Shown here: in pieces, positions 1 through 7,663 of the stretch
How positions within the stretch are numbered: the first letter of the stretch is position 1
How the letters are laid out: each line of letters starts with the position of its first letter
NCBI GenBank assembly: GCA_038317685.1
Contig: JBBQBQ010000137.1
Coordinates: forward strand, 1-8,911
Source: JBBQBQ01 sp038317685
GTDB lineage: Bacteria > Desulfobacterota > Desulfuromonadia > Desulfuromonadales > DDH964
Direction: 5' to 3'
Length of the DNA: 8,911 bases
The notes under the pieces: model-generated
What the model saw: only the letters and a program-made list of their open reading frames with translations
The model's database searches: none
What the model was told of the DNA's origin: nothing
Program-made: the position numbers and the translations under genes

Positions 1-141
1 GTCACCATCACCCCTTGCTCAAACTGGCAGGTTTGGTTCGGAATGGGTGGCAACCTTGCGTCGGAATGACTGGCAAGTTTGGTTCGGAATCAGTGGCAAC
101 TTTGCGTCGGAATCGGTGGCAACTTTCGCTCGGAATATGCA
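1..141. mobile_element. Probable terminal region of an insertion sequence (IS21-like), body outside window
   Basis: The left edge carries an array of 23-bp tandem repeats that stops at about 139-141, exactly where coding similarity to a DUF4160 protein begins on the other strand. Multiple direct repeats at the ends are known for IS21-family elements, where they bind the transposase. The last bases (TGCA, 138-141) would fit an element end in CA. No transposase or helper gene is present here; it would lie to the left of base 1. The IS21 assignment is from memory of similar repeats and is uncertain. The claim that a foreign end abuts the DUF4160 gene is better supported by the junction itself. 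Confidence 0.55.
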
Positions 142-372
142 GAAATGGCGGCGCCAGGCTTTGCGGATATCATTTTCGTGCTCCTCGATCAATTTCCAGG
201 CAGCCGTCAGTTCCGCCTCGGCCAAACCGAAATTCCGTGCCGGCTCGATGCGCGGCTCGATCCAGAATTTAGCCTCGCCAGCATGACCGCTGACGTGAAT
301 ATGCAGGCGCGACTCTTCGCGCGAAAAGAAATAAAAGCGTAACCCACCTGCTCTGAATACCGTTGGGCTCAC
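19..372 (-). CDS. DUF4160 family protein with C-terminus replaced by IS-derived sequence
   Basis: Residues 1-77 match the small DUF4160 family as I know it: an opening SPTVFRAGG, then RFYFFSREES, the HIHV motif, GEAKFWIEP, and a helical end with EEHENDIRKAW. These proteins are usually about 80-90 residues and often sit next to a DUF2442 gene, in pairs suspected of being toxin-antitoxin-like; their function is not established. I chose the GTG at 372 because family members begin there and GGAGG (378-382) lies 5 nt upstream; an ATG at 384 in the same frame overlaps that site. From residue 78 to 117 the frame runs through the 23-bp repeats, so the last 40 residues are not family sequence. The native end and any downstream partner gene were probably displaced by the insertion. 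The product may or may not fold. Confidence 0.7.
   Translation of the reverse strand: MSPTVFRAGGLRFYFFSREESRLHIHVSGHAGEAKFWIEPRIEPARNFGLAEAELTAAWKLIEEHENDIRKAWRRHFCIFRAKVATDSDAKLPLIPNQTCQSFRRKVATHSEPNLPV
25..139. repeat. Five tandem copies of a 23-bp repeat
   Basis: Units start at 25, 48, 71, 94 and 117, with no spacing variation. Each unit begins TGGCA and carries TCGGAAT at unit positions 14-20; the middle reads approximately ACTTTGCG or GTTTGGT. Because 23 is not a multiple of three, the array shifts frame at every unit and leaves all three plus-strand frames open. This creates spurious ORFs with repeated peptides such as NRWQL and GNF. The probable role is transposase binding at an insertion-sequence end. 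Confidence 0.9.
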
Positions 373-377
373 ATCCC

Positions 378-382
378 CCTCC
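378..382 (-). promoter_or_regulatory. Shine-Dalgarno deciding the GTG start of the DUF4160 gene
   Basis: The minus strand reads GGAGG followed by five bases and then GTG (370-372). The upstream in-frame ATG (382-384) overlaps this site and has no comparable purine run of its own, so GTG is the preferred start. Confidence 0.6.
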
Positions 383-402
383 ATGAGCTGTAGACATCCA
401 CT

Positions 403-430
403 ATCTTACTGAGGTCGCTTCGTCTTGCAA
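403..430 (-). promoter_or_regulatory. Candidate sigma70 promoter for the DUF4160 gene
   Basis: On the minus strand TTGCAA (425-430) is followed after 16 bases by TAAGAT (403-408), about 30 bases upstream of the GTG start. It lies just past the acnB terminator, which would make the small gene an independent unit. The match is moderate and rests on consensus only. Confidence 0.35.
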
Positions 431-432
431 AG

Positions 433-465
433 AAAAAACCCCCGGCCGGAAGTTCCGGTCGGGGG
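433..465 (-). terminator. Rho-independent terminator of acnB
   Basis: The minus strand has a GC-rich hairpin: CCCCCGACCGG (455-465) pairs with CCGGCCGGGGG (439-449) around a five-base loop, with one wobble pair. It is followed at once by six T residues (433-438) and then CTTTG. It lies about 135 nt past the acnB stop codon. The plus-strand side lacks a T-run, so it works in the acnB direction. Confidence 0.85.
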
Positions 466-519
466 TTCGATCTATCTGAAGCGAAGTGTTTTTCGTCCCG
501 GCAAGGCGGTCAAGGGGCT

Positions 520-549
520 GTGCGGAGGCGTGGCAGCGCTACGCCGCAC
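520..549 (-). other. Hairpin in the acnB 3' untranslated region
   Basis: GTGC (520-523) pairs with GCAC (546-549), and GGCGT (527-531) pairs with ACGCC (541-545). The loop is nine bases and there is a three-base bulge. No T-run follows on either strand, so it is not a good terminator; it may stabilise the acnB transcript end. The rest of 466-600 shows nothing else recognisable. Confidence 0.4.
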
Positions 550-600
550 AAACAGACCCGAAGACTTACGCAGCCGGGGCGGGAAAGAACCGCTTCCTGC

Positions 601-3132
601 TTACTTGTACCCGGCCATCTCGTCGAACTGCAGATACTTGTAGATCGTCGCTTTCTTCGGCTCGATCTTCTCCTTGTAGACCGCCAGGTATTCCTTCGGC
701 GTCGGCAGTCTGCCGAGGTTGGAGGTCACCGCGCCGAGTTCGGCGGAACCGAGGAAGACCTTGGCGCCGTTGCCGATGCGGTCGTCGAAGTTGCGGGTAC
801 TGGTCGAGAACATGTTGACGCCGTCGGGGACGCGGGCCTGGTTCCCCATGCACAGGGAGCAGCCGGCGATCTCGACGCGGGCGCCCATGGCGCTGTAAAC
901 CGAGAAGAGCGCCTCGTCCTTGAGCTGCTGCTGATCCATGCGGGTCGGCGGGCAGATCCAGGTGCGGATCTCCGGGTTGAACTTCTGGCCGCGCCAGATC
1001 TCGGCGGCGGCGCGGAAGTGGCCGATGTTGGTCATGCAGGAGCCGAGGAAAACGTCCTGGATCGGGGTCCCGGCGACCTCGGAGAGGAGCTTGACGTCGT
1101 CCGGGTCGTTGGGGCAGGCGAGAATCGGCTCGGTGATCTCCTTGAGGTCGATCTCGATCACTGCGGCATACGCGGCGTTCTTGTCAGCCTTGAGGAGGAC
1201 CGGTTTTTTGAGCCACTTCTCGGCGTCCTTGATCCGTTTCTTGAGGGTGTTCTTGTCGGAGTAGCCCTCTTCGATCATCTTCTTCATCAGGGCCACGTTG
1301 GAGCGCAGGTAGGTGGCGACGCTGGCTTCGGAGAGTTGGATGCAGCCGGCAGCGGCGGAGCGCTCGGCGGCGGCGTCGGTCAGCTCGAAGGCCTGCTCGA
1401 CGGAGAGTTCGGGAAGCCCTTCCATCTCCAGGATGCGGCCGTTGAAAATGTTGACCTTGTTCTTCTTGGGGACGGTCAACAGGCCCTGCTTGATCGCCCA
1501 GAAGGGGATGGCGTTGACGGCGTCGCGCAGGGTGATGCCGGGGTTGAACTGCCCCTTGAAGCGCACCAGCACCGATTCGGGCATGTCGAGGGGCATGAAA
1601 CCCATGGCGCCGGCGAAGGCGACCAGGCCGGAGCCGGCCGGGAAGGAGATGCCGATCGGGAAGCGGGTGTGGGAATCGCCGCCGGTGCCGACGGTGTCGG
1701 GGGTCAGCAGTCGGTTCAGCCAGGAGTGGATGACGCCGTCACCGGGGCGCAGCGCCACCCCGCCGCGGGCGGCGATGAAGTTGGGGAGGTTCTTGTGCAT
1801 TTTCACGTCCGCCGGCTTCGGATAAGCCGCGGTGTGGCAGAAGGACTGCATGAACATCGGCGCCTGGAACTTCAGGCAGGCGAGTTCGGTCAGTTCGTCG
1901 GCGGTCATCGGCCCGGTGGTGTCCTGGGAACCGACCGTGGTCATCTTCGGCTCGCAGGCGGTGCCGGGGAGGATCCCCTTGACGCCGCAGGCCTTGCCGA
2001 CCATCTTCTGGGCCAGGGAGTAGCCCTGCCCCTGCTTCGCCGTCGGATTGTCGGGGAGAGTGAAGACGGTGGTCGGTCCCATGCCGAGGGCCTTGCGGGC
2101 CTTGTCGGTGACGGCGCGGCCGATGATCAGCGGGATGCGGCCGCCGGCCCGGAACTCGTCGGCGAGGGTGTTGGGGGCGAGGGTCAGCTTGGAGAGGACC
2201 TTCCCCTTCTCGTCGCTGATCTCCCCTTTTTTGGCGTTGATGATGATCAGGTCGCCGGTCTTCATGGCGGAGACGTCGGCCTTCAGCGGCAGGGCGCCGG
2301 AATCCTCGGCGGTGTTGAAGAAGATCGGGGCGATGACGCCGCCGATGATGACGCCGGCGGTCTTCTTGTTGGGGACGCAGGGAATCTCCTGGCCGATGGC
2401 CCAGAGGACGCTGTTGCAGGCCGACTTGCGGGAGGAGCCGGTGCCGACGACGTCGCCGACGAAGGCGACCTGGTAACCCTCCTGGCGGAACTTGGCGATG
2501 GTTTCGAGACCGCCCTTGAAGCGGGTCTTGCCCATGGCCAGGGCGTGAAGCGGGATGTCGGGGCGGCTCCAGGCGTCGCCGGCCGGGGAGAAGTCGTCGG
2601 TATTGATCTCGCCGTCGACCTTGAAGACCTTGACCTCGATCAGGTCGGGGACGCCGGGACGGCTGGTGAACCAGTCGGCGTCGGCCCAGGACTGCAGGAC
2701 CTTCTTGGCGGCGGCGTTGCTCTTGGCGAGCTCCGCCACCTGGTCGAAGGCGTCGTAGACCAGGGTGATGCCGGAGAGGGCGCAGGCGGCCTCGTTGGCG
2801 ATGTCCTTATCCTTGAGGGCGGCGACCAGGGGCGCGACGTTGTAGCCGCCGATCATGGTGCCGAGGATCTTCACGGCGTCCTTTTTGGAGACCAGCTTGC
2901 ACTTCGCCGCGCCGCTGATGACCTGGCCGAGAAAGGCGGCCTTGACTTCGGCGGCGGGATCGACCCCCGGAGAGATCCGGTCCTTGAGGAGGTGCAGGAG
3001 GAAGTCCTCTTTCCCTTTGGGGGGATTCTGCAGCAGCTGGCAGAGGTCTTTGGCCTGGTCGGCGTTCAGGGGGAGGGCCGGAATCCCCTGTGCGTTGCGC
3101 TCTTTTTCATGCATCAGATAGGCTTCGATCAT
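601..3132 (-). CDS. acnB: Aconitate hydratase B (bifunctional aconitase / 2-methylisocitrate dehydratase family)
   Basis: A full-length AcnB of 843 residues (E. coli AcnB is 865). It interconverts citrate and isocitrate in the TCA cycle using a [4Fe-4S] cluster in the cytoplasm; AcnB proteins can also act on 2-methylisocitrate. The N-terminus has the AcnB-specific helical HEAT-like domain (about 1-155), then the swivel domain (VDGEINTDDFSPAGDAW) and the catalytic domains with GGDSHTRFPIG. The cluster cysteines are C699 (GSCMTN) and C758/C761 (GCSLCMGNQ). Their spacing of 59 and 3 equals that of C710, C769 and C772 in E. coli. The frame extends 20 codons upstream to 3192, but I chose the ATG at 3132: the family begins MxEAY there and AAGGAG (3139-3144) lies 6 nt upstream. 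The gene appears to be transcribed alone, with its own promoter and terminator. AcnB-type apoproteins can also bind RNA; nothing here tests that. Confidence 0.97.
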   Translation of the reverse strand: MIEAYLMHEKERNAQGIPALPLNADQAKDLCQLLQNPPKGKEDFLLHLLKDRISPGVDPAAEVKAAFLGQVISGAAKCKLVSKKDAVKILGTMIGGYNVAPLVAALKDKDIANEAACALSGITLVYDAFDQVAELAKSNAAAKKVLQSWADADWFTSRPGVPDLIEVKVFKVDGEINTDDFSPAGDAWSRPDIPLHALAMGKTRFKGGLETIAKFRQEGYQVAFVGDVVGTGSSRKSACNSVLWAIGQEIPCVPNKKTAGVIIGGVIAPIFFNTAEDSGALPLKADVSAMKTGDLIIINAKKGEISDEKGKVLSKLTLAPNTLADEFRAGGRIPLIIGRAVTDKARKALGMGPTTVFTLPDNPTAKQGQGYSLAQKMVGKACGVKGILPGTACEPKMTTVGSQDTTGPMTADELTELACLKFQAPMFMQSFCHTAAYPKPADVKMHKNLPNFIAARGGVALRPGDGVIHSWLNRLLTPDTVGTGGDSHTRFPIGISFPAGSGLVAFAGAMGFMPLDMPESVLVRFKGQFNPGITLRDAVNAIPFWAIKQGLLTVPKKNKVNIFNGRILEMEGLPELSVEQAFELTDAAAERSAAAGCIQLSEASVATYLRSNVALMKKMIEEGYSDKNTLKKRIKDAEKWLKKPVLLKADKNAAYAAVIEIDLKEITEPILACPNDPDDVKLLSEVAGTPIQDVFLGSCMTNIGHFRAAAEIWRGQKFNPEIRTWICPPTRMDQQQLKDEALFSVYSAMGARVEIAGCSLCMGNQARVPDGVNMFSTSTRNFDDRIGNGAKVFLGSAELGAVTSNLGRLPTPKEYLAVYKEKIEPKKATIYKYLQFDEMAGYK

Positions 3133-3138
3133 CTCTCT

Positions 3139-3144
3139 CTCCTT
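3139..3144 (-). promoter_or_regulatory. Shine-Dalgarno of acnB
   Basis: The minus strand reads AAGGAG, then six bases (AGAGAG), then the ATG at 3130-3132. This fixes the acnB start at 3132 rather than at the upstream in-frame codon at 3192. Confidence 0.8.
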
Positions 3145-3264
3145 CTCATAAGTTGCCGTCCGGAAGGGACTCTTCCGCGGCACAGGAATCAATCTTCGGG
3201 GAGGTCCGCCCTAGCTTTGACTGCCGCGATTCGACAGTCCTTTCGACCCTCAAACGGCTACGAA

Positions 3265-3280
3265 ATACTGCATACTGTAT
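3265..3280. promoter_or_regulatory. Candidate operator overlapping the acnB -10 box
   Basis: The 16 bases form an imperfect inverted repeat, ATAC-N8-GTAT, with 12 of 16 positions symmetric. ATACTG also occurs twice as a direct repeat with a 7-bp period (3265 and 3272), and GTATAC (3277-3282) is itself a palindrome. The position across the -10 box and start point suits a repressor site. The regulator is not identifiable from this window. Confidence 0.35.
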
Positions 3281-3303
3281 ACGATCTTCCGGAAGCTTGT
3301 CAA
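3276..3303 (-). promoter_or_regulatory. acnB promoter
   Basis: On the minus strand a perfect TTGACA (3298-3303) is followed after 16 bases by TATACA (3276-3281). Transcription would start near 3268-3270, giving a leader of about 135 nt. The spacer contains the 10-bp palindrome CTTCCGGAAG (3286-3295), and a second palindrome overlaps the -10 box (separate entry). The uup stop codon is only about 30 bases upstream with no convincing terminator between, so some read-through from uup is possible. Confidence 0.65.
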
Positions 3304-3304
3304 C

Positions 3305-3316
3305 GCCCAATCGGGC
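3305..3316 (-). other. Short hairpin between uup and acnB
   Basis: GCCC-AATC-GGGC forms a four-pair stem just past the uup stop codon and just before the acnB -35 box. There is no T-run, so it is at best a weak stop signal. Confidence 0.2.
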
Positions 3317-3333
3317 CTCAAACCGCCGCTGGA

Positions 3334-5232
<1,899 letters not shown>

Positions 5233-5284
5233 GGCTGGGTACCGTTCCCGGGGAGCATTCGGTGGGCGTGGTGCCGACCGCCCC

Positions 5285-5313
5285 CTTATACACCTCCGCC
5301 GGATGAAAGCCAA
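5285..5313 (-). promoter_or_regulatory. uup promoter
   Basis: On the minus strand TTGGCT (5308-5313) is followed after exactly 17 bases by TATAAG (5285-5290). The expected start near 5278 gives a leader of about 46 nt to the uup ATG. The -10 box matches consensus at five of six positions and the -35 box at four of six. Confidence 0.55.
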
Positions 5314-5394
5314 GGGAGCTTTGCGGGGGCGGAGTGACATATTCTGTCGCTCGGCGCGGCGAGACTGGCGATAATTGAACCGAAGGAGGTCGTC

Positions 5395-5619
5395 ATGTTC
5401 GAAGTCGTGCTGTTGATCGGGTTTTTCTGTGTGGGGTTCTGTCATCTGCTGCCGGCGGAGGAGGGCGAGGAGCCGTTGCGGGAAGAGGAACCGCCGGCCC
5501 GCCGGCGACGCGACCGGCGCGGAACGGGGAGCACCCGTCCCTGCGGTTACGCCTGGGCGAGGAGGACGGCGAAGTCGGCGACGCCGACCGGGCGGCCGAA
5601 GAAGAAACCCTGCATGTAA
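5395..5619 (+). CDS. Possible small membrane protein (hypothetical)
   Basis: A 74-codon ORF in the gap between uup and the EAL gene, and the only plausible plus-strand gene here. AAGGAGG (5383-5389) lies 5 nt before the ATG, the strongest Shine-Dalgarno in the window. Residues 2-19 (FEVVLLIGFFCVGFCHLL) form a hydrophobic segment with two cysteines. An acidic run with EEGEEP and a run of arginines follow, a pattern of a membrane-anchored small protein. The last 24 codons overlap the 3' end of the convergent EAL gene, and the composition there is what GC-rich antisense sequence would give, so the C-terminal half is doubtful. I recognise no family and see no clear promoter. The start region looks real; the annotation as a gene is tentative. 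Confidence 0.4.
   Translation: MFEVVLLIGFFCVGFCHLLPAEEGEEPLREEEPPARRRRDRRGTGSTRPCGYAWARRTAKSATPTGRPKKKPCM
5493..5506 (-). terminator. Weak terminator-like hairpin past the EAL gene
   Basis: GCCGG and CCGGC pair around a four-base loop about 40 nt past the EAL gene stop codon. On the minus strand a pyrimidine run (TTCCTCTTCC) follows after a short gap, but there is no true T-run. Another stem, GGAACGGG with CCCGTCC (5521-5540), lies between this and the stop codon. Either could contribute to termination. Confidence 0.25.
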
Positions 5620-7616
5620 CGGCAACCGTTGCCGAGGAGGAAATTCCGCTGGCCGGAGGTCTCCACCCCTTCGGCGATCAGTTCGATCCCCATCCGCTCG
5701 GCCAGGTCGACGATGGAGCCGATGATGTTCTGGCTGTCGGGATTCTTCTCCAGATCGGAGATGAAGGACCGGTCGATCTTCAGGCGGTCGATCGGAAATT
5801 TGACGAGGTAGGAAAGGGAGGAGTAGCCCGTTCCGAAATCGTCGACGGCGATTCCAATCCCCCGGATCTTCAGATCGGTCAGCGTCTCCACCGTCAGATC
5901 GAAATCCTTGATCAAGGTCCCCTCGGTGATCTCGACTTCCAGCCCGTTCGGTTCCAGGCCCACCGTTTTCAGGACCTCTTCAATCATCTCGACCAGATCG
6001 GGCTGGTGAAACTGCCGGGCCGAAAAGTTCACCGCCATGCGCAGGGGACGGCCGGTCGCCTGCCGCCAGGCGACCACCTGCCGGCAGGCCGTCTCCAGAA
6101 CAAAACGACCGATGGCCAGGATCGACCCGCTGTCTTCCGCCAGAGGGATGAAGACATTCGGGGAGATGGTTCCCAATTCCGGGTGATGCCAGCGCAGGAG
6201 GGCCTCGGCCCCGATCAGTCGGCGGTCGGCGCCATCGACCTGGGGCTGGTAGACCACCTCCAGCTGCCCCAGATCGAGCGCCCGCCGGAGTGCGGCATCG
6301 AGGGCCAGCCGTTCCACCGCGCGGCTTTGCAACGCCGGGGTAAAGAACTGGAAATCGCCCTCCCCCGTCCCCTGGGACTGGTTCAAGGCCGACTCGGCGT
6401 TGCGCAGCAGGGTGTGGGTATCCCGCCCATCCTCGGGGAAGAGGGCGATTCCGGCGCTGACTTTGAGGAAGATTTCGACCCCTTCGACCCAGACCGGCTC
6501 TTCGAGGGATTGCCGGGCTTTTTCCAGGACCGTCGCCGCGTCCTCGGCCTGACGCAGGCAGGGGAGGAGGAGGAGGAAGCGGTTCGCCCCCCACCGGCCG
6601 ACCGAGTCGTCGGGGCGCAGGCAGCCGGTCAACTGATCGGCGACCTCCCTCAGCAGCCGGTCTCCGGCGGCATGGCCGAAACTCCCGTTGATCTCCTTCA
6701 GGTTGTTGACCCCCAACTCCACCACCGCCACCCGTTCCTGCAACCGTTGGGCATGGGCCAGGGCCAAGGTCAGGCGATCTTCGAGGAGATGGCGGTTGGG
6801 GAGGCCGGTCACCGGGTCGAAATTGGTCAGGAATTTGATCGATTCCTCGGCGACCCCCAACTCCCGGGCATGGCGTGAGACGGACAGAATCTGCCGGTGC
6901 AGACGCCGGGTTCCCCATAGGAGGAGAGTCGCACCGAGCAGCCAGATCGCGCCGTATCCCCCGACCACCATGAGTTGATGATGGCGGTCGGCGGCCTGCA
7001 GGGGGGCGAGCGGCACGCTCAGGCTCACCCCTCCCAGCAGCTTTCCCTCCCGGTAGCCCTGGTCGGCGTGGCAGCGCAGACAGCTCTTGACGGCCGAATA
7101 GGGGGCGAGCAGCCGGAGAGCCTCCCGACCGTCGACGACCTCCACCCCGGAGAATTCGGCGGCACCTCTCTGCAAAGCCTGCAACCCCTTAGTCTCCCAG
7201 GGGTCGGGGAGGTTCTTCGGGTTCATCGGCGCGAACCCGGTCAGGCGCTCCCGGATCCGATCATTGCGGACATGCGCGGCATGGACCTGCTGGGCCAGGA
7301 AGGCCGGATTGACCAGGGTCAGCCGCCGGCCGTCGCGGGTGGTGACGTCCCGTTCGGGGAGGAAGTTGAGGAGGGGATTCGGCAGGGTATGTTCATCGAG
7401 CGGGATATAGACCCCCCCCAGATCGGAACTCCACTGCATATAGTCGAGGTCACGCTGATAAAGAGAGCGGGCCTGGATCAACGCTTCGGAGACGATCCGC
7501 TCCTGTTCCCCCCGCCAGTGAAAAATCCCAGGAACGGCAATCGTCAAGGTCCAAATCCCCAGCAGGATCAAGAAATAGTCTTTGAGGTTCCACACTTGGT
7601 CCGAAGTTCTGGGCAT
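5547..7616 (-). CDS. Membrane c-type-heme sensor with degenerate GGDEF and intact EAL domain (probable c-di-GMP phosphodiesterase)
   Basis: A 689-residue protein. A membrane segment (14-32) leads into a periplasmic domain of the DUF3365/Tll0287 type ending with CLRCH (179-183), a c-type heme attachment motif, then a second membrane segment (216-235). In the cytoplasm a GGDEF domain (about 258-425) has GANRF at the signature position (343-347), and the metal-binding aspartates of its DLD motif are replaced (ELGVNN), so cyclase activity is unlikely. The inhibitory-site motif RPDD (334-337) is kept at the normal five-residue distance. The EAL domain (about 440-689) keeps EAL (471-473), NFSARQF, EITEG, DDFGTGYSSL (592-601), LKID and AEGVET, so it should hydrolyse c-di-GMP. 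I chose the ATG at 7616, with AAGGA 6 nt upstream; the frame extends only to a TTG at 7667. It follows the chemoreceptor gene by 47 nt, probably in one operon. The heme may sense redox state or a gas ligand; that is inference. Confidence 0.9.
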   Translation of the reverse strand: MPRTSDQVWNLKDYFLILLGIWTLTIAVPGIFHWRGEQERIVSEALIQARSLYQRDLDYMQWSSDLGGVYIPLDEHTLPNPLLNFLPERDVTTRDGRRLTLVNPAFLAQQVHAAHVRNDRIRERLTGFAPMNPKNLPDPWETKGLQALQRGAAEFSGVEVVDGREALRLLAPYSAVKSCLRCHADQGYREGKLLGGVSLSVPLAPLQAADRHHQLMVVGGYGAIWLLGATLLLWGTRRLHRQILSVSRHARELGVAEESIKFLTNFDPVTGLPNRHLLEDRLTLALAHAQRLQERVAVVELGVNNLKEINGSFGHAAGDRLLREVADQLTGCLRPDDSVGRWGANRFLLLLPCLRQAEDAATVLEKARQSLEEPVWVEGVEIFLKVSAGIALFPEDGRDTHTLLRNAESALNQSQGTGEGDFQFFTPALQSRAVERLALDAALRRALDLGQLEVVYQPQVDGADRRLIGAEALLRWHHPELGTISPNVFIPLAEDSGSILAIGRFVLETACRQVVAWRQATGRPLRMAVNFSARQFHQPDLVEMIEEVLKTVGLEPNGLEVEITEGTLIKDFDLTVETLTDLKIRGIGIAVDDFGTGYSSLSYLVKFPIDRLKIDRSFISDLEKNPDSQNIIGSIVDLAERMGIELIAEGVETSGQRNFLLGNGCRYMQGFFFGRPVGVADFAVLLAQA

Positions 7617-7622
7617 GTGGCG

Positions 7623-7627
7623 TCCTT
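7623..7627 (-). promoter_or_regulatory. Shine-Dalgarno deciding the start of the EAL gene
   Basis: AAGGA lies six bases before the ATG at 7614-7616. The longer frame would start with TTG at 7667, overlapping the end of the chemoreceptor gene. Confidence 0.6.
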
Positions 7628-7663
7628 GGCATCTTGCCTTTGGGGGGTTCGGCTGATGACCGT

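Noticed and set aside
25..139. CRISPR array
   Set aside because: The repeats are directly adjacent with no spacers, and the unit-to-unit variation is that of degenerate tandem repeats.
15..342. Plus-strand ORFs with repeated NRWQL and GNF peptides
   Set aside because: They are produced by the 23-bp repeats cycling through the three frames and then read antisense through the DUF4160 gene.
3133..3192. Twenty-codon N-terminal extension of acnB
   Set aside because: The family start and a good Shine-Dalgarno point to 3132, and the extension is not AcnB-like.
5334..5375. Promoter for the small plus-strand ORF (GTGACA and GATAAT)
   Set aside because: The two boxes are about 30 bases apart, too far for sigma70. 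GATAAT alone would place the start at the Shine-Dalgarno itself.
5233..5625. N-terminal extension of uup (about 131 codons)
   Set aside because: It is arginine/proline-rich with no domain, overlaps the EAL gene end, and would begin upstream of the promoter identified at 5285-5313.
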